This document shows positions 27,012 to 35,009 of a stretch of 58,519 nt of DNA, in pieces. Every line of letters begins with the position of its first letter. The first letter of the stretch is position 1. The stretch is from contig JASFBA010000013.1 of assembly GCA_036172265.1 (NCBI GenBank), positions 1-58,519 on the forward strand, read 5' to 3'. Both the position numbers and the translations under genes were made by a program. A model generated the notes under the pieces. The model worked only from the letters and a program-made list of their open reading frames with translations. It was not told where the DNA came from and did not search any database. This DNA is from JASFBA01 sp036172265. Lineage in GTDB: Bacteria; Chloroflexota; Chloroflexia; DTKN01.

Positions 27012-27794
27012 TCACCGCAGCCAGGCGGCGGCCGAGGCCGCGGCCAGGGCTGCATACAAAAGCAAGTTCAGCGTACCGCCCCCCAGATGGCCCAACCCAT
27101 AGGGGAGAAAGAAGGGAAGTGCCCCCAGGAGGCTTCCGGCCAGGGTGGCGAGGACCACCGCCGTCTGCACGGCCGGTCCGCGTTTTCGTCCCCCGGCCCG
27201 TAGCGCTACCTGGGCCAGGAAACTGCCCACAAACGGCCCGCCCAGGATGGCCAGGAAGAGGCCCATGCCGGTGCGGGCCAGATACGCGGCCGGCAGGCCT
27301 AGGAGCGCGGCCGCTGCCAGAGCGGCCGCACCGGAGGCCAGGAGGTGCAGGAGGCCGGCCCGGTAGTAAAGCGGGCGCCGAGTGCCCACACAGATGGGAC
27401 AGAGTTGGCCTACCGGGAAGGGATGGGCACAGCGGACGCAGATCGGCCGGCCGCACTGGCTGCAGCGCAGGACCGTCTGCACCTGGGGATGAAAGGCGCA
27501 CTGTAGCACCTCCGGCTCCTCGGCCGGGAGTATGGCCCGCAAGCGGTCCAGGCTGGCTCGGGCATCGGCGTTCTGGGGGTCGAGTTCCAGTGCCCGCCGG
27601 AAGCAGGCCGCCTTCTGCTCCGGGTCAGGAAGCACCGTCCCCAGCCCCAGCCAGGCCTCGACGCTGTCCGGAGCATGCTCGATGGCCCGACGGTAAAGCC
27701 GCTCGGCCTCGCTCCGGTCTCCGGCGCGGGCGGCAGCGCCGGCCTCGCGCAGGAGGTCGGCCGGCGCATCTCCGGAAGGCCGCCCTGGGGGCAT
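27012..27794 (-). CDS. TPR / B-box-type zinc-binding / membrane protein
   Basis: A 260-residue protein. Residues 10-85 form about two TPR units (GDRSEAERLYRRAIEHAPDSVEAWLGLG). Residues about 95-135 hold a B-box-like zinc site (CAFHPQVQTVLRCSQCGRPICVRC...CPIC). The C-terminal part has four or so membrane helices. The cellular role is unknown. The ATG at 27794 follows GGGAGGAAACC; longer readings upstream overlap fabZ and are rejected. It sits 16 nt after fabZ and 9 nt before the CpXC gene in one operon. Confidence 0.78.
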   Translation of the reverse strand: MPPGRPSGDAPADLLREAGAAARAGDRSEAERLYRRAIEHAPDSVEAWLGLGTVLPDPEQKAACFRRALELDPQNADARASLDRLRAILPAEEPEVLQCAFHPQVQTVLRCSQCGRPICVRCAHPFPVGQLCPICVGTRRPLYYRAGLLHLLASGAAALAAAALLGLPAAYLARTGMGLFLAILGGPFVGSFLAQVALRAGGRKRGPAVQTAVVLATLAGSLLGALPFFLPYGLGHLGGGTLNLLLYAALAAASAAAWLR

Positions 27795-27810
27795 GGTTTC
27801 CTCCCGATGC

Positions 27811-28248
27811 TTACCCGGGCGCGGGGCCCTCCACCAGGGCGAAGAGGAACTCACCCTGGGCAGCAACCTGCCCATCTACCGTGGCTATGCCGCGGCCCCG
27901 GCCGATCGGGCCACGCATCCGTTCCAGGGTCACCTCCAGACGCAGCGTGTCCCCAGGCCGCACCGGACGCTTGAAGCGCACCCGATCCAGGCCGGCGAAG
28001 AGGGCAAGTTTTCCCCGGTTCTCCGGGCGGGAGAGGAGGGCCACCGCACCCACCTGGGCCAGCGCCTCGATAAGGAGCACGCCCGGCATGAGCGGCCGGC
28101 CGGGGAAATGGCCCGGGAAAAACGGCTCGTTTATGGTCACATTTTTCAACCCCACCGCCCCATCCTCCCGCAGTTCCAGGATGCGATCCACCAGGAGAAA
28201 AGGGTAACGGTGGGGCAGGATGGCCTGAATCTCCTCGGCTTCGAGCAT
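27811..28248 (-). CDS. fabZ: 3-hydroxyacyl-ACP dehydratase FabZ
   Basis: A 145-residue hot-dog-fold dehydratase of type II fatty acid synthesis. The catalytic His lies in LPHRYPFLLVDR-like PHRYPFLLVDR near residue 13, followed by FFPGHFPGRPLMPGVLLIEALAQ, which contains the catalytic acid region. The length matches FabZ. The ATG at 28248 follows AAGGAGG, which overlaps the stop codon of the preceding DsbA-like gene. The gene is isolated from other fab genes here. Confidence 0.96.
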   Translation of the reverse strand: MLEAEEIQAILPHRYPFLLVDRILELREDGAVGLKNVTINEPFFPGHFPGRPLMPGVLLIEALAQVGAVALLSRPENRGKLALFAGLDRVRFKRPVRPGDTLRLEVTLERMRGPIGRGRGIATVDGQVAAQGEFLFALVEGPAPG

Positions 28249-28258
28249 AGGGGCCTCC

Positions 28259-29068
28259 TTACGGGGATTCCTGGAGAAGCGAATCGAGAGCCTGACGGAA
28301 GTTCTCGTAAGGATACGCCCCGGACAAGGCGTAGAGTTTCCCCTTGCTATTGAAGACAAAGAACGGCGTGCCACCGACGCCTATGCTTGCGGCGAAAGCG
28401 GCGTCGTCTTTGATCTTCTGGGTGGTCTGACCCTCGGTCAGGCAGGCCCGGTAAGCGGCCTCGTCCAGGCCCACTTGGGCCCCGTACCCCAAGAGGATAT
28501 CCCGAGCATTGGCCTTGCCCGCCCACTCGTTCTGGTTTCGGAAGACCAGATCGTGCATGGGCCAGAACTTGCCCTGAAGGGCGGCGCATTCGACCGCTTC
28601 GGCGGAGACCTGCGCCTGGGGATGGATCGAGGAAAGGGGCAGGTTCCAGAAGATATAAAGCACTTTTCCGGTGGCGATATAGTTCTCTTCCAACGAGGGC
28701 AACGTCTCACGGACGTAGCGGGCGCAGAACGGTCATTGGTAGTCGGAAAATTCAAAGAGAAGGATGGGGGCCTGGGGGTCCCCCTTGAAGGCGTGGCCGT
28801 CGGCGGTGACGCCGTAGGGGATGCCCCTTTCCAACTGGCCCTGGACGGTCACCTGGGGACGGTTGGCCAATTGGGGCGGCGGAGTGGGCCGGGGCGGCGT
28901 CGCCGTCGGGCCTTCGGCCTGGGTGGGGACGGGGCTGGGAGGAATGGGAGTAGACGCTTTCGTCGGAGCCGGGACGAGCGGCGGCTCCGGCGTACCGGTG
29001 ACCTGCGAGGTGCAGCCCAGGAGCAGGAGGCCGCAGACCAGGAACAAAAATAAAAACTTGGACCCCAT
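28259..29068 (-). CDS. DsbA-family lipoprotein, probable selenoprotein (in-frame TGA = Sec112)
   Basis: A 269-residue thioredoxin-fold disulfide oxidoreductase read through an in-frame TGA (28733-28735). The lipobox LLLGC (Cys19) and a Pro/Thr linker (about 26-70) anchor it outside the membrane. The thioredoxin_4 domain starts ILLFEFSDYQ; the next codon is TGA, then PFCARYVRETLP. The family consensus here is FSDxQCPFC, so TGA replaces the first active-site Cys, giving U112-P-F-C115. The reading frame continues without interruption to the cis-Pro loop GGTPFFVF. The ATG at 29068 has AAGGAGGT upstream. A hairpin fitting a bacterial SECIS starts 13 nt after the TGA. A sequencing error TGC to TGA is the alternative. 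It lies between guaB and fabZ. Confidence 0.85.
28699..28719 (-). promoter_or_regulatory. Candidate bacterial SECIS hairpin
   Basis: Minus-strand RNA downstream of the UGA folds as a 5-bp stem ACGUC/GACGU with loop CGUGA, a U-U mismatch, then two more G-C pairs. The loop begins 21 nt after the UGA and has G among its first two bases. Both fit the published bacterial SECIS consensus for position and loop. Confidence 0.65.
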
Positions 29069-29125
29069 TGCTTTACCTCCTTGGAAATGTGCTAGGACGG
29101 GGATGCTCCAGCATATCCTTGCCGG

Positions 29126-30589
29126 TTACCTGCGTTCGTAGTTGGGGGCCTCCTTGGTGATGATGACGTCGTGGGGGTGGCTTTCCACCAGACCGGCGTG
29201 GGTGATGCGGACGAAACGGGCCTTTTTTCGCATCTCCTCGATGGTAGCGCAGCCACAATAGCCCATCCCGGCGCGCAGGCCGCCGACCAGTTGGTAGACC
29301 ACGTCGGCCAGGGGGCCCTTGTAGGGCACCATGCCCTCGATGCCTTCGGGGACGAGTTTTTCCAACCCGGCCTGGAAGTAGCGGTCGGCCCCGCCTTCTT
29401 TCATGGCCCCCAACGAACCCATACCTCGATAGGACTTGAAGGAGCGGCCTTCGTAGAGGATCGTTTCGCCGGGGCTTTCTTCTGTGCCGGCAAAGAGGCT
29501 ACCGATCATAACGCTATGGGCGCCGGCGGCGATGGCCTTGGCAATGTCGCCAGAGTACTTGATGCCGCCGTCGGCGATGATGGGGATGCCCTCCGGTTCG
29601 GCCACGGCTGCGCACTCGGTGATGGCGGTGATCTGGGGCATTCCGGCACCGGTGACCACGCGAGTGGTGCAGATACTGCCGGGCCCTACCCCCACCTTGA
29701 CCGCATCGGCCCCGCGCTCGATCAGGGCACGTGTCCCTTCCGCCGTAACCACGTTGCCGGCGATGACCCGGGCCTGGGGAAAGTCGCGCTTCAGCCGTAC
29801 CAGCGCCTCCATCACGCCTTGGGAATGGCCGTGGGCCGAATCCAGCACCAGGACGTCCACACCGGCTTCCAGGAGGGCCTGGGCGCGTTCGCACAGGTCC
29901 GGCCCACATCCTACCGCCGCCCCCACCCGCAGCCGTCCCAGGTCATCCTTGCAGGCGTTGGGATATTGGATGCGCTTCATGATGTCCTTGACGGTAATGA
30001 GGCCGCGCAGGATATAGTTTTCGTCCACCACCAGGAGTTTCTCGATGCGATGGCGGCGCAGGATTTCCTTGGCCTCCTCCAGGGTGGTGCCCACAGGGAC
30101 GGTGATGAGGTTCTCCTTGGTCATGCGCTCGGAGATAGGAAGATCCAGGTTTTCCTCGAAACGCAGGTCGCGGTTGGTGAGGATGCCCACCAGCCGGCCG
30201 TTGGGCTCGGTGATGGGGACACCGGAGATATGGTAGCGGGCCATGATTTCCAGGGCGTCGCGGATTGGCCGATCGGGAGGAAGGGTGATCGGGTCCACGA
30301 TCATCCCGCTTTCGGAACGCTTGACCATACGCACCATCTCCGCCTGCCGTTCGATGGGCATGTTGCGGTGGAGGATGCCGATGCCGCCCTGCCGGGCCAG
30401 GGCGATGGCCAGTCTGGCCTCGGTGACTGTATCCATGGCGGCGCTGAGGATAGGGATGTTTAGGGCGATGTCGCGAGTCAGGCGGGTACGGACATCCACA
30501 TCGCGGGGCAGGACGGCGGATTCGGCCGGCACCAAGAGCACATCGTCGAAGGTGAGGGCCTCTGGGCCGTATTTCCCCCGCCAATCCAT
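29126..30589 (-). CDS. guaB: Inosine-5'-monophosphate dehydrogenase
   Basis: A 487-residue enzyme oxidising IMP to XMP with NAD in guanine nucleotide synthesis. The barrel start LTFDDVLLVPAESAVLPRDVD, two CBS domains (about 95-215), the catalytic loop VGPGSICTTRVV (Cys about 306) and the flap EGGADRYFQ-like region are all present. The length matches GuaB. The ATG at 30589 follows GGAGGAAGC; an ATG 27 nt upstream lacks such a site. It is the first gene of a run of six minus-strand genes with short gaps. Confidence 0.97.
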   Translation of the reverse strand: MDWRGKYGPEALTFDDVLLVPAESAVLPRDVDVRTRLTRDIALNIPILSAAMDTVTEARLAIALARQGGIGILHRNMPIERQAEMVRMVKRSESGMIVDPITLPPDRPIRDALEIMARYHISGVPITEPNGRLVGILTNRDLRFEENLDLPISERMTKENLITVPVGTTLEEAKEILRRHRIEKLLVVDENYILRGLITVKDIMKRIQYPNACKDDLGRLRVGAAVGCGPDLCERAQALLEAGVDVLVLDSAHGHSQGVMEALVRLKRDFPQARVIAGNVVTAEGTRALIERGADAVKVGVGPGSICTTRVVTGAGMPQITAITECAAVAEPEGIPIIADGGIKYSGDIAKAIAAGAHSVMIGSLFAGTEESPGETILYEGRSFKSYRGMGSLGAMKEGGADRYFQAGLEKLVPEGIEGMVPYKGPLADVVYQLVGGLRAGMGYCGCATIEEMRKKARFVRITHAGLVESHPHDVIITKEAPNYERR

Positions 30590-30652
30590 CGCTTCCTCCT
30601 CGCCGGCGGCCGGCATAAGAAAAACCGCCGGTTCCTCATTCCGGCCGTTTGC

Positions 30653-30681
30653 ATTGTACTACAAGCCGGCCAGATGTGCAA
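30653..30681 (-). promoter_or_regulatory. Promoter of guaB
   Basis: On the minus strand TTGCAC (30681-30676) and TACAAT (30658-30653) are spaced by 17 bp. The -35 lies 5 bp from the -35 of the divergent promoter at 30687. Confidence 0.75.
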
Positions 30682-30686
30682 CTTGA

Positions 30687-30715
30687 TTGACGCCCCGGTG
30701 CTTCAGGAGTATAAT
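30687..30715 (+). promoter_or_regulatory. Promoter of the polysaccharide exporter operon
   Basis: TTGACG (30687-30692) and TATAAT (30710-30715) are spaced by 17 bp. The predicted start is near 30722, about 20 nt before the GTG start codon. Confidence 0.8.
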
Positions 30716-30742
30716 GCGGCCATGGCCGGTAAGGAGGTTACC

Positions 30743-32470
30743 GTGGGGATGACTGCTCTCGATCATCGAAGGCGTCCCTGGGGAAAGGCCCTAGGGCGGC
30801 GCTGGCCTCTGCTTCTGGCCGGCGTCGTCCTGGGGGCACTCCTTGCCGGCGTCGTCCTGCTGGCCCGTCCCCCGGTGTACGAGTCACAGGTGGTGGTGCG
30901 CTTTTCCGGGCGTTACGACCGGGTTGCCCAAGGGCAGGAAGGGAAGATCCCGCCCCGGGTGCTTCAGGAAGCCCGGAATTTTCTGCTTCTGGATCGGGTG
31001 AACCTCTCCTCCTCGGCGCAGATCGAGCGACCGGTCGAGTTCGGTTTCCTGGGTCCGGGGGAATTGTTCGCCCTGGGCCGTAGCACCGATGCGGCCCGTG
31101 CTCAGGAACTGGCCGCTTCGGGAGGCCGCGCCCTGGCCGAGGCCCTGCGTACCCTATATGGCTGGGACCTCCTGAAGGCCCTCCTTCGGCGCACCCTTTA
31201 CCTTCAGAATCAAGGCCGGCCGGACCCCCCTACTCCCCTTACCCCACACCTCTACGAACTCCTGGAGGCCGGCTTCCTTTCCTACGACCCCACCCTCCCT
31301 CTCCTGGATTCGCCTCTCCTCACCGCCCAGGATGTGGATGACATTACCCTGGCCCTCCAGCGGATGGAGGAACGTGAGCGTGCCCGCCAGGATGCCCTAT
31401 TCGAGCGACGCGACCGCACCTCGGATTCGGCACTCCGGGCCGGCATCGAGGCCGAGATCGAGGCGGTCAAGGCCGGCCGGACGGTGTTGGGGCGGACACT
31501 GATGACCCTCTACAAGCAAGGTCCCCTCCTGGTGCTGCGCATGGAACCGGAGGAGCCGCCTGAGGTTAGTCCGGCCGGCCCGGCGACGGAGGTCGAAAGC
31601 CTCCCTCGCTGGACCTCCCTGCCTTTGGGAGCCGCCGGAGGCCTTCTCCTGGCCTCCACCCTGGCCCTCCTGGACGAAACTTACGGCCTGGGCCGACACC
31701 TGGCCGAACTCCTGGCCTACCGTGAGTTGGTCTGGAACCTTATTCTGCGTGACCTGAAGGCCCGCTACAAAAGTTCCTTCCTGGGCTACCTCTGGTCGCT
31801 GGTCAACCCCCTGCTGATGATGACGGTTTTTACCGTTTTGTTTAAATTCCTGCTGAAAAGCCCTATCCCCAACTTCCCCGTCTTTATCATCGTGGCCCTC
31901 CTCCCATGGAACTTTTGCGCCAGTTCTGTCACCGGAGCCGTAACCTGCCTCACCGCTCAGGGCAACCTGATCAAAAAGGTTTACTTCCCCCGCGAGGCGA
32001 TCCCCATTGCCCTGGTGCTGGCCAACCTGATCAACTTCCTCCTGGCCCTGCCGGCGATGTTCCTCATCATGCTGCTGCTCAATGCCCACTTCCAGCCGGC
32101 CGCGGCCCTTTTCCCCCTGATCGCCCTGATCGAAACGCTCTTCCTCCTGGGCTTGGCATTCTTCCTTTCCGCCCTGAACGTCTTCTTCCGGGATACCCAG
32201 GTCATCACCGAGGTTTTCCTGCTGGCCTGGTTCTTCCTTACCCCGATCTTCTACCGACTGGGCGATATCGTGGACGTGCAACTGGCCCGGCTGGTGCGCT
32301 GGCTCAACCCGATGGCCTCGCTGGTGGATTTCTACCGCGACATCTTTTACCTGGGCGGTCTGCCTGGCTGGGATGCCATCGTCCGTACTTTGGTCACCGC
32401 CCTGTTCGTATTGCTGGCAGGGTATATCTTCTTCCTGCACCTGAGCCCCCGTTTCGGAGAGGAACTCTGA
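30743..32470 (+). CDS. Polysaccharide ABC exporter permease (Wzm-like) with Wzz-like N-terminal module
   Basis: A 575-residue protein. Residues 1-315 have the topology of a Wzz-type chain-length regulator: helix (21-41), an extracytoplasmic stretch with coiled-coil tendency, and a second helix (about 293-312). Residues about 330-570 are an ABC2_membrane permease of the Wzm/TagG type (ILRDLKARYKSSFLGYLWSLVNP is split over the family motif). The start is the GTG at 30743 with AAGGAGG 5 nt upstream; an ATG at 30722 sits on the predicted transcript start and has no such site. It overlaps the ATPase gene by one base. It should export an undecaprenyl-linked glycan. Confidence 0.85.
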   Translation: MGMTALDHRRRPWGKALGRRWPLLLAGVVLGALLAGVVLLARPPVYESQVVVRFSGRYDRVAQGQEGKIPPRVLQEARNFLLLDRVNLSSSAQIERPVEFGFLGPGELFALGRSTDAARAQELAASGGRALAEALRTLYGWDLLKALLRRTLYLQNQGRPDPPTPLTPHLYELLEAGFLSYDPTLPLLDSPLLTAQDVDDITLALQRMEERERARQDALFERRDRTSDSALRAGIEAEIEAVKAGRTVLGRTLMTLYKQGPLLVLRMEPEEPPEVSPAGPATEVESLPRWTSLPLGAAGGLLLASTLALLDETYGLGRHLAELLAYRELVWNLILRDLKARYKSSFLGYLWSLVNPLLMMTVFTVLFKFLLKSPIPNFPVFIIVALLPWNFCASSVTGAVTCLTAQGNLIKKVYFPREAIPIALVLANLINFLLALPAMFLIMLLLNAHFQPAAALFPLIALIETLFLLGLAFFLSALNVFFRDTQVITEVFLLAWFFLTPIFYRLGDIVDVQLARLVRWLNPMASLVDFYRDIFYLGGLPGWDAIVRTLVTALFVLLAGYIFFLHLSPRFGEEL

Positions 32471-33744
32471 TGGCCGCGGTGCGCTTTGAACACGTCTCCA
32501 AACGCTTTGTCCTCCAGCACGAGCGCGACCGGTCGTTCCAGGAACTGACGGTCAACCTTTTCCGGCGGCTACGCTATCGGCGGCGTCGCGAGGACTTCTG
32601 GGCCTTGCGGGAGGTAAGTTTCGCCGTAGAGCCGGGGGAGACGTTGGGCATCATCGGGGAGAACGGTTCGGGCAAGAGCACCACCCTCAAACTCATCAGC
32701 CGCATCCTGGAGCCGACCTCGGGCCGTATTGAAGTCAACGGCCGCGTCTCGGCCCTGCTGGAGTTGGGAGCCGGCTTTCACCCGGACTTGACCGGCCGGG
32801 AGAATATCTACCTGAATGCCTCCCTCCTGGGCTTTAGCCGGCGCGAGATCCGCCGGAAAACCGAGAGCATCATCGCCTTCGCCGAACTGGAGCGCTTCAT
32901 TGACATCCCGGTCCGGCATTACTCCTCCGGGATGTTCATGCGCCTGGGCTTTGCCATCGCCATCCATGTGGACCCCGACATCCTCCTGACCGACGAAGTC
33001 CTGGCCGTGGGGGATGAGTCGTTCCAGCGCAAGTGCCTGGAAAAGATCGGCGAACTACAGCGCTGCGGCAAGACCATCCTTTTCGTCTCCCATGATATGA
33101 ACGCGATACGCAACCTCTGCAACCGGGTCCTATGGCTTCATCAGGGGCGAGTACAGGCCATCGGCGAGCCCGAACGGGTGGTGGATGCGTATCTCCTTTT
33201 CATCCATGAAAGGGAGGCCGAATTTCTGGAGGAACGGCAACGCCGGTTCCAGGAGGCCGTTCCGAAAGAGGAAGCCGGCCCTCCTCCGGAGAAAGAGGCC
33301 CAGCAGCCCTCACCCAATCGCTGGGGCTCCGGGGAAATCTCGTTCCGAAAGGTCCGTTTCCTCGATGCCGAGGGGAACGATTGCTTCCTGCACCGGAGCG
33401 GAGCGCCGGCCGTGATCGAGATGGGGTATGAGGTGTTCCGCCCCCGGCCTGATCCGGTCTTTGGCATCGCCATTTATCGTCAGGATGGGGTCTGGGTCTA
33501 TGGCACGAACACGGCCATTGACGGCCTGGTGCTGGAAACGCCCCGGGGGACAGGGACCGTTCGTTTCTATATGCCGGCCCTCCACCTTTTGGAGGGGCAA
33601 TACTGGCTGGATGTGGCCGTGCATGCCCGGGATGGAACCCCCTACGACTACTGGCGGCACTGTTGGAACTTTGCCGTGTACTCTCCGGTAGCCGATCAAG
33701 GGGTTTATCGCCCGGAGCACCGTTGGGAGTGGGGGGGGAAATAA
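32470..33744 (+). CDS. Polysaccharide ABC exporter ATPase with carbohydrate-binding C-terminus (Wzt-like)
   Basis: A 424-residue ATPase. Walker A GENGSGKSTT lies near residue 63, the signature YSSGMFMRLGFAIA near 150 and Walker B ILLTDEVLAVGDESF near 172, with the late HDM switch. This set is typical of the TagH/Wzt/KpsT type. Residues about 265-424 form a Wzt-like C-terminal domain (NRWGSGEISFRKVRFLDAEG) that in O-antigen systems reads the glycan end. The start ATG overlaps the permease stop (TGATG), so both are made together. Neighbouring mannose-activating and glycosyltransferase genes 12-15 kb away could supply the glycan. Confidence 0.92.
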   Translation: MAAVRFEHVSKRFVLQHERDRSFQELTVNLFRRLRYRRRREDFWALREVSFAVEPGETLGIIGENGSGKSTTLKLISRILEPTSGRIEVNGRVSALLELGAGFHPDLTGRENIYLNASLLGFSRREIRRKTESIIAFAELERFIDIPVRHYSSGMFMRLGFAIAIHVDPDILLTDEVLAVGDESFQRKCLEKIGELQRCGKTILFVSHDMNAIRNLCNRVLWLHQGRVQAIGEPERVVDAYLLFIHEREAEFLEERQRRFQEAVPKEEAGPPPEKEAQQPSPNRWGSGEISFRKVRFLDAEGNDCFLHRSGAPAVIEMGYEVFRPRPDPVFGIAIYRQDGVWVYGTNTAIDGLVLETPRGTGTVRFYMPALHLLEGQYWLDVAVHARDGTPYDYWRHCWNFAVYSPVADQGVYRPEHRWEWGGK

Positions 33745-34932
33745 ATGCAACCCCGGTGGACGGAAACTACCAAACGGATGGTCGTCGTGCTCGGCGTCCT
33801 GCTGGCCCTAGCCCTCCTTTACCTGGCCCGGGTGACGCTGGGGAGCCTCCTTGTTGCTGCGGTGGTGGCCTATATCTTCCATCCTCTGATCGAATTTTTG
33901 CACCGTCGCCTGCGCTTTCCCCACGCCCTATCCACCACCCTGATTTATCTCCTCCTTCTGGCCGGCCTGGCTGCCGTCCCCATTTTCCTTGTCCCCCTCC
34001 TCGTCCGCCAGGTCCAGGCCCTCAACCTGAATTTCCTGACCGTCCTTTCTCAGACCCGGGACTGGCTATATACCACCTTGGCCTCGTTGCGCACGGTCCA
34101 CATCGGCGAAACGGCGGTGGACCTTTCCTCTCTGGTGGATCCGGCCCTGAGTGCACTCGGAGAGAAAGGAACCATCCCACCCATCCCTTCCCCGGAGGTG
34201 TGGCTGCCCCGTCTCTTCGGCACCCTAAGCGGCTTTGCCCTCACCCTGACCTCGGCCACGATCGCCTTCGTCCTCACCATGCTCTACTCCTTCTACCTGG
34301 CTAAGGATAGCCATACTTGGAAAGCCTGGCTGGAGCAGGCCCTCCCGGAAGCCTACCGTCCGGAGATCCATACCTTAATGCAACGTCTGGGCCGGGTCTG
34401 GGGGGCCTTCTTGCGGGGACAACTGCTCCTCTGTCTGATCGTCGCCATCGCCACCTACATTGCCCTGGCTTCCCTAGGCATCCCTGGAAGCATTCCCCTG
34501 GCCCTGCTGACCGGCATCCTCCAGGTCATCCCCAACATCGGTTCGGTTTTGGCCCTGGTGCCGATCGTGGTGGTCACTTTAGTCCAGGGCTCCGCCACCA
34601 TTGCCCTGGCCCCTGGCTGGATGGCCCTGCTGGTGACGGGAATATACATCCTGATCCAGTTCTTGATCTATAATTTCCTCAGCCCTCTGATCGTTGGGGA
34701 AAGCGTCGGACTACCACCCCTGATCGTCCTGATCGGCGTGGTCGTCGGCACGGCCCACGCCGGCCTGCTGGGAGCCTTTTTGGCCGTGCCCATCCTGGCC
34801 TCGCTCCGTGTCCTGGCTTCCTATGCCTATAACAAGATCCTGGAGCGGCCGCCCTTCCCCGAAGAAACCCAACAAAAGCCGGCCCCCCAACCTCCAGGCC
34901 GACCGCCTTCTGGGGAATACCCTCCGAGGTGA
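33745..34932 (+). CDS. AI-2E / TqsA-PerM family membrane transporter
   Basis: A 395-residue membrane protein with about eight helices of the AI-2E family (formerly DUF20). Typical blocks are VVAYIFHPLIEFLHRRLRFP near 40 and the later GILQVIPNIGSVLALVP and SPLIVGESVGLPPLIVLIGV. Members export or exchange small molecules, sometimes autoinducer-2 or ions; the substrate here is unknown. The ATG follows the ATPase stop immediately and the local GGGGGG run is the only ribosome-site candidate, so translation is probably coupled. Confidence 0.88.
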   Translation: MQPRWTETTKRMVVVLGVLLALALLYLARVTLGSLLVAAVVAYIFHPLIEFLHRRLRFPHALSTTLIYLLLLAGLAAVPIFLVPLLVRQVQALNLNFLTVLSQTRDWLYTTLASLRTVHIGETAVDLSSLVDPALSALGEKGTIPPIPSPEVWLPRLFGTLSGFALTLTSATIAFVLTMLYSFYLAKDSHTWKAWLEQALPEAYRPEIHTLMQRLGRVWGAFLRGQLLLCLIVAIATYIALASLGIPGSIPLALLTGILQVIPNIGSVLALVPIVVVTLVQGSATIALAPGWMALLVTGIYILIQFLIYNFLSPLIVGESVGLPPLIVLIGVVVGTAHAGLLGAFLAVPILASLRVLASYAYNKILERPPFPEETQQKPAPQPPGRPPSGEYPPR

Positions 34933-34945
34933 AGTTTTTCCTCGC

Positions 34946-34974
34946 TTGACGACAGGGCCCGATTGCGCTACACT
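34946..34974 (+). promoter_or_regulatory. Promoter of dnaJ
   Basis: TTGACG (34946-34951) and TACACT (34969-34974) are spaced by 17 bp. Transcription would begin near 34981, with GGAGGTG and the ATG at 35010 following. No CIRCE-type inverted repeat is visible. Confidence 0.7.
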
Positions 34975-35009
34975 ATATTTGAGAAAACATCTCTGGAGGT
35001 GCAAACGGG

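Noticed and set aside
28733..28735. TGA as an ordinary stop producing two separate proteins
   Set aside because: The upstream piece would end exactly before the active site and the downstream piece would lack a start and a ribosome site. The two pieces are one DsbA domain in one frame.
30722..30742. Leaderless ATG start for the Wzm-like permease
   Set aside because: A GTG 21 nt downstream in frame has AAGGAGG at ideal spacing within the predicted mRNA.
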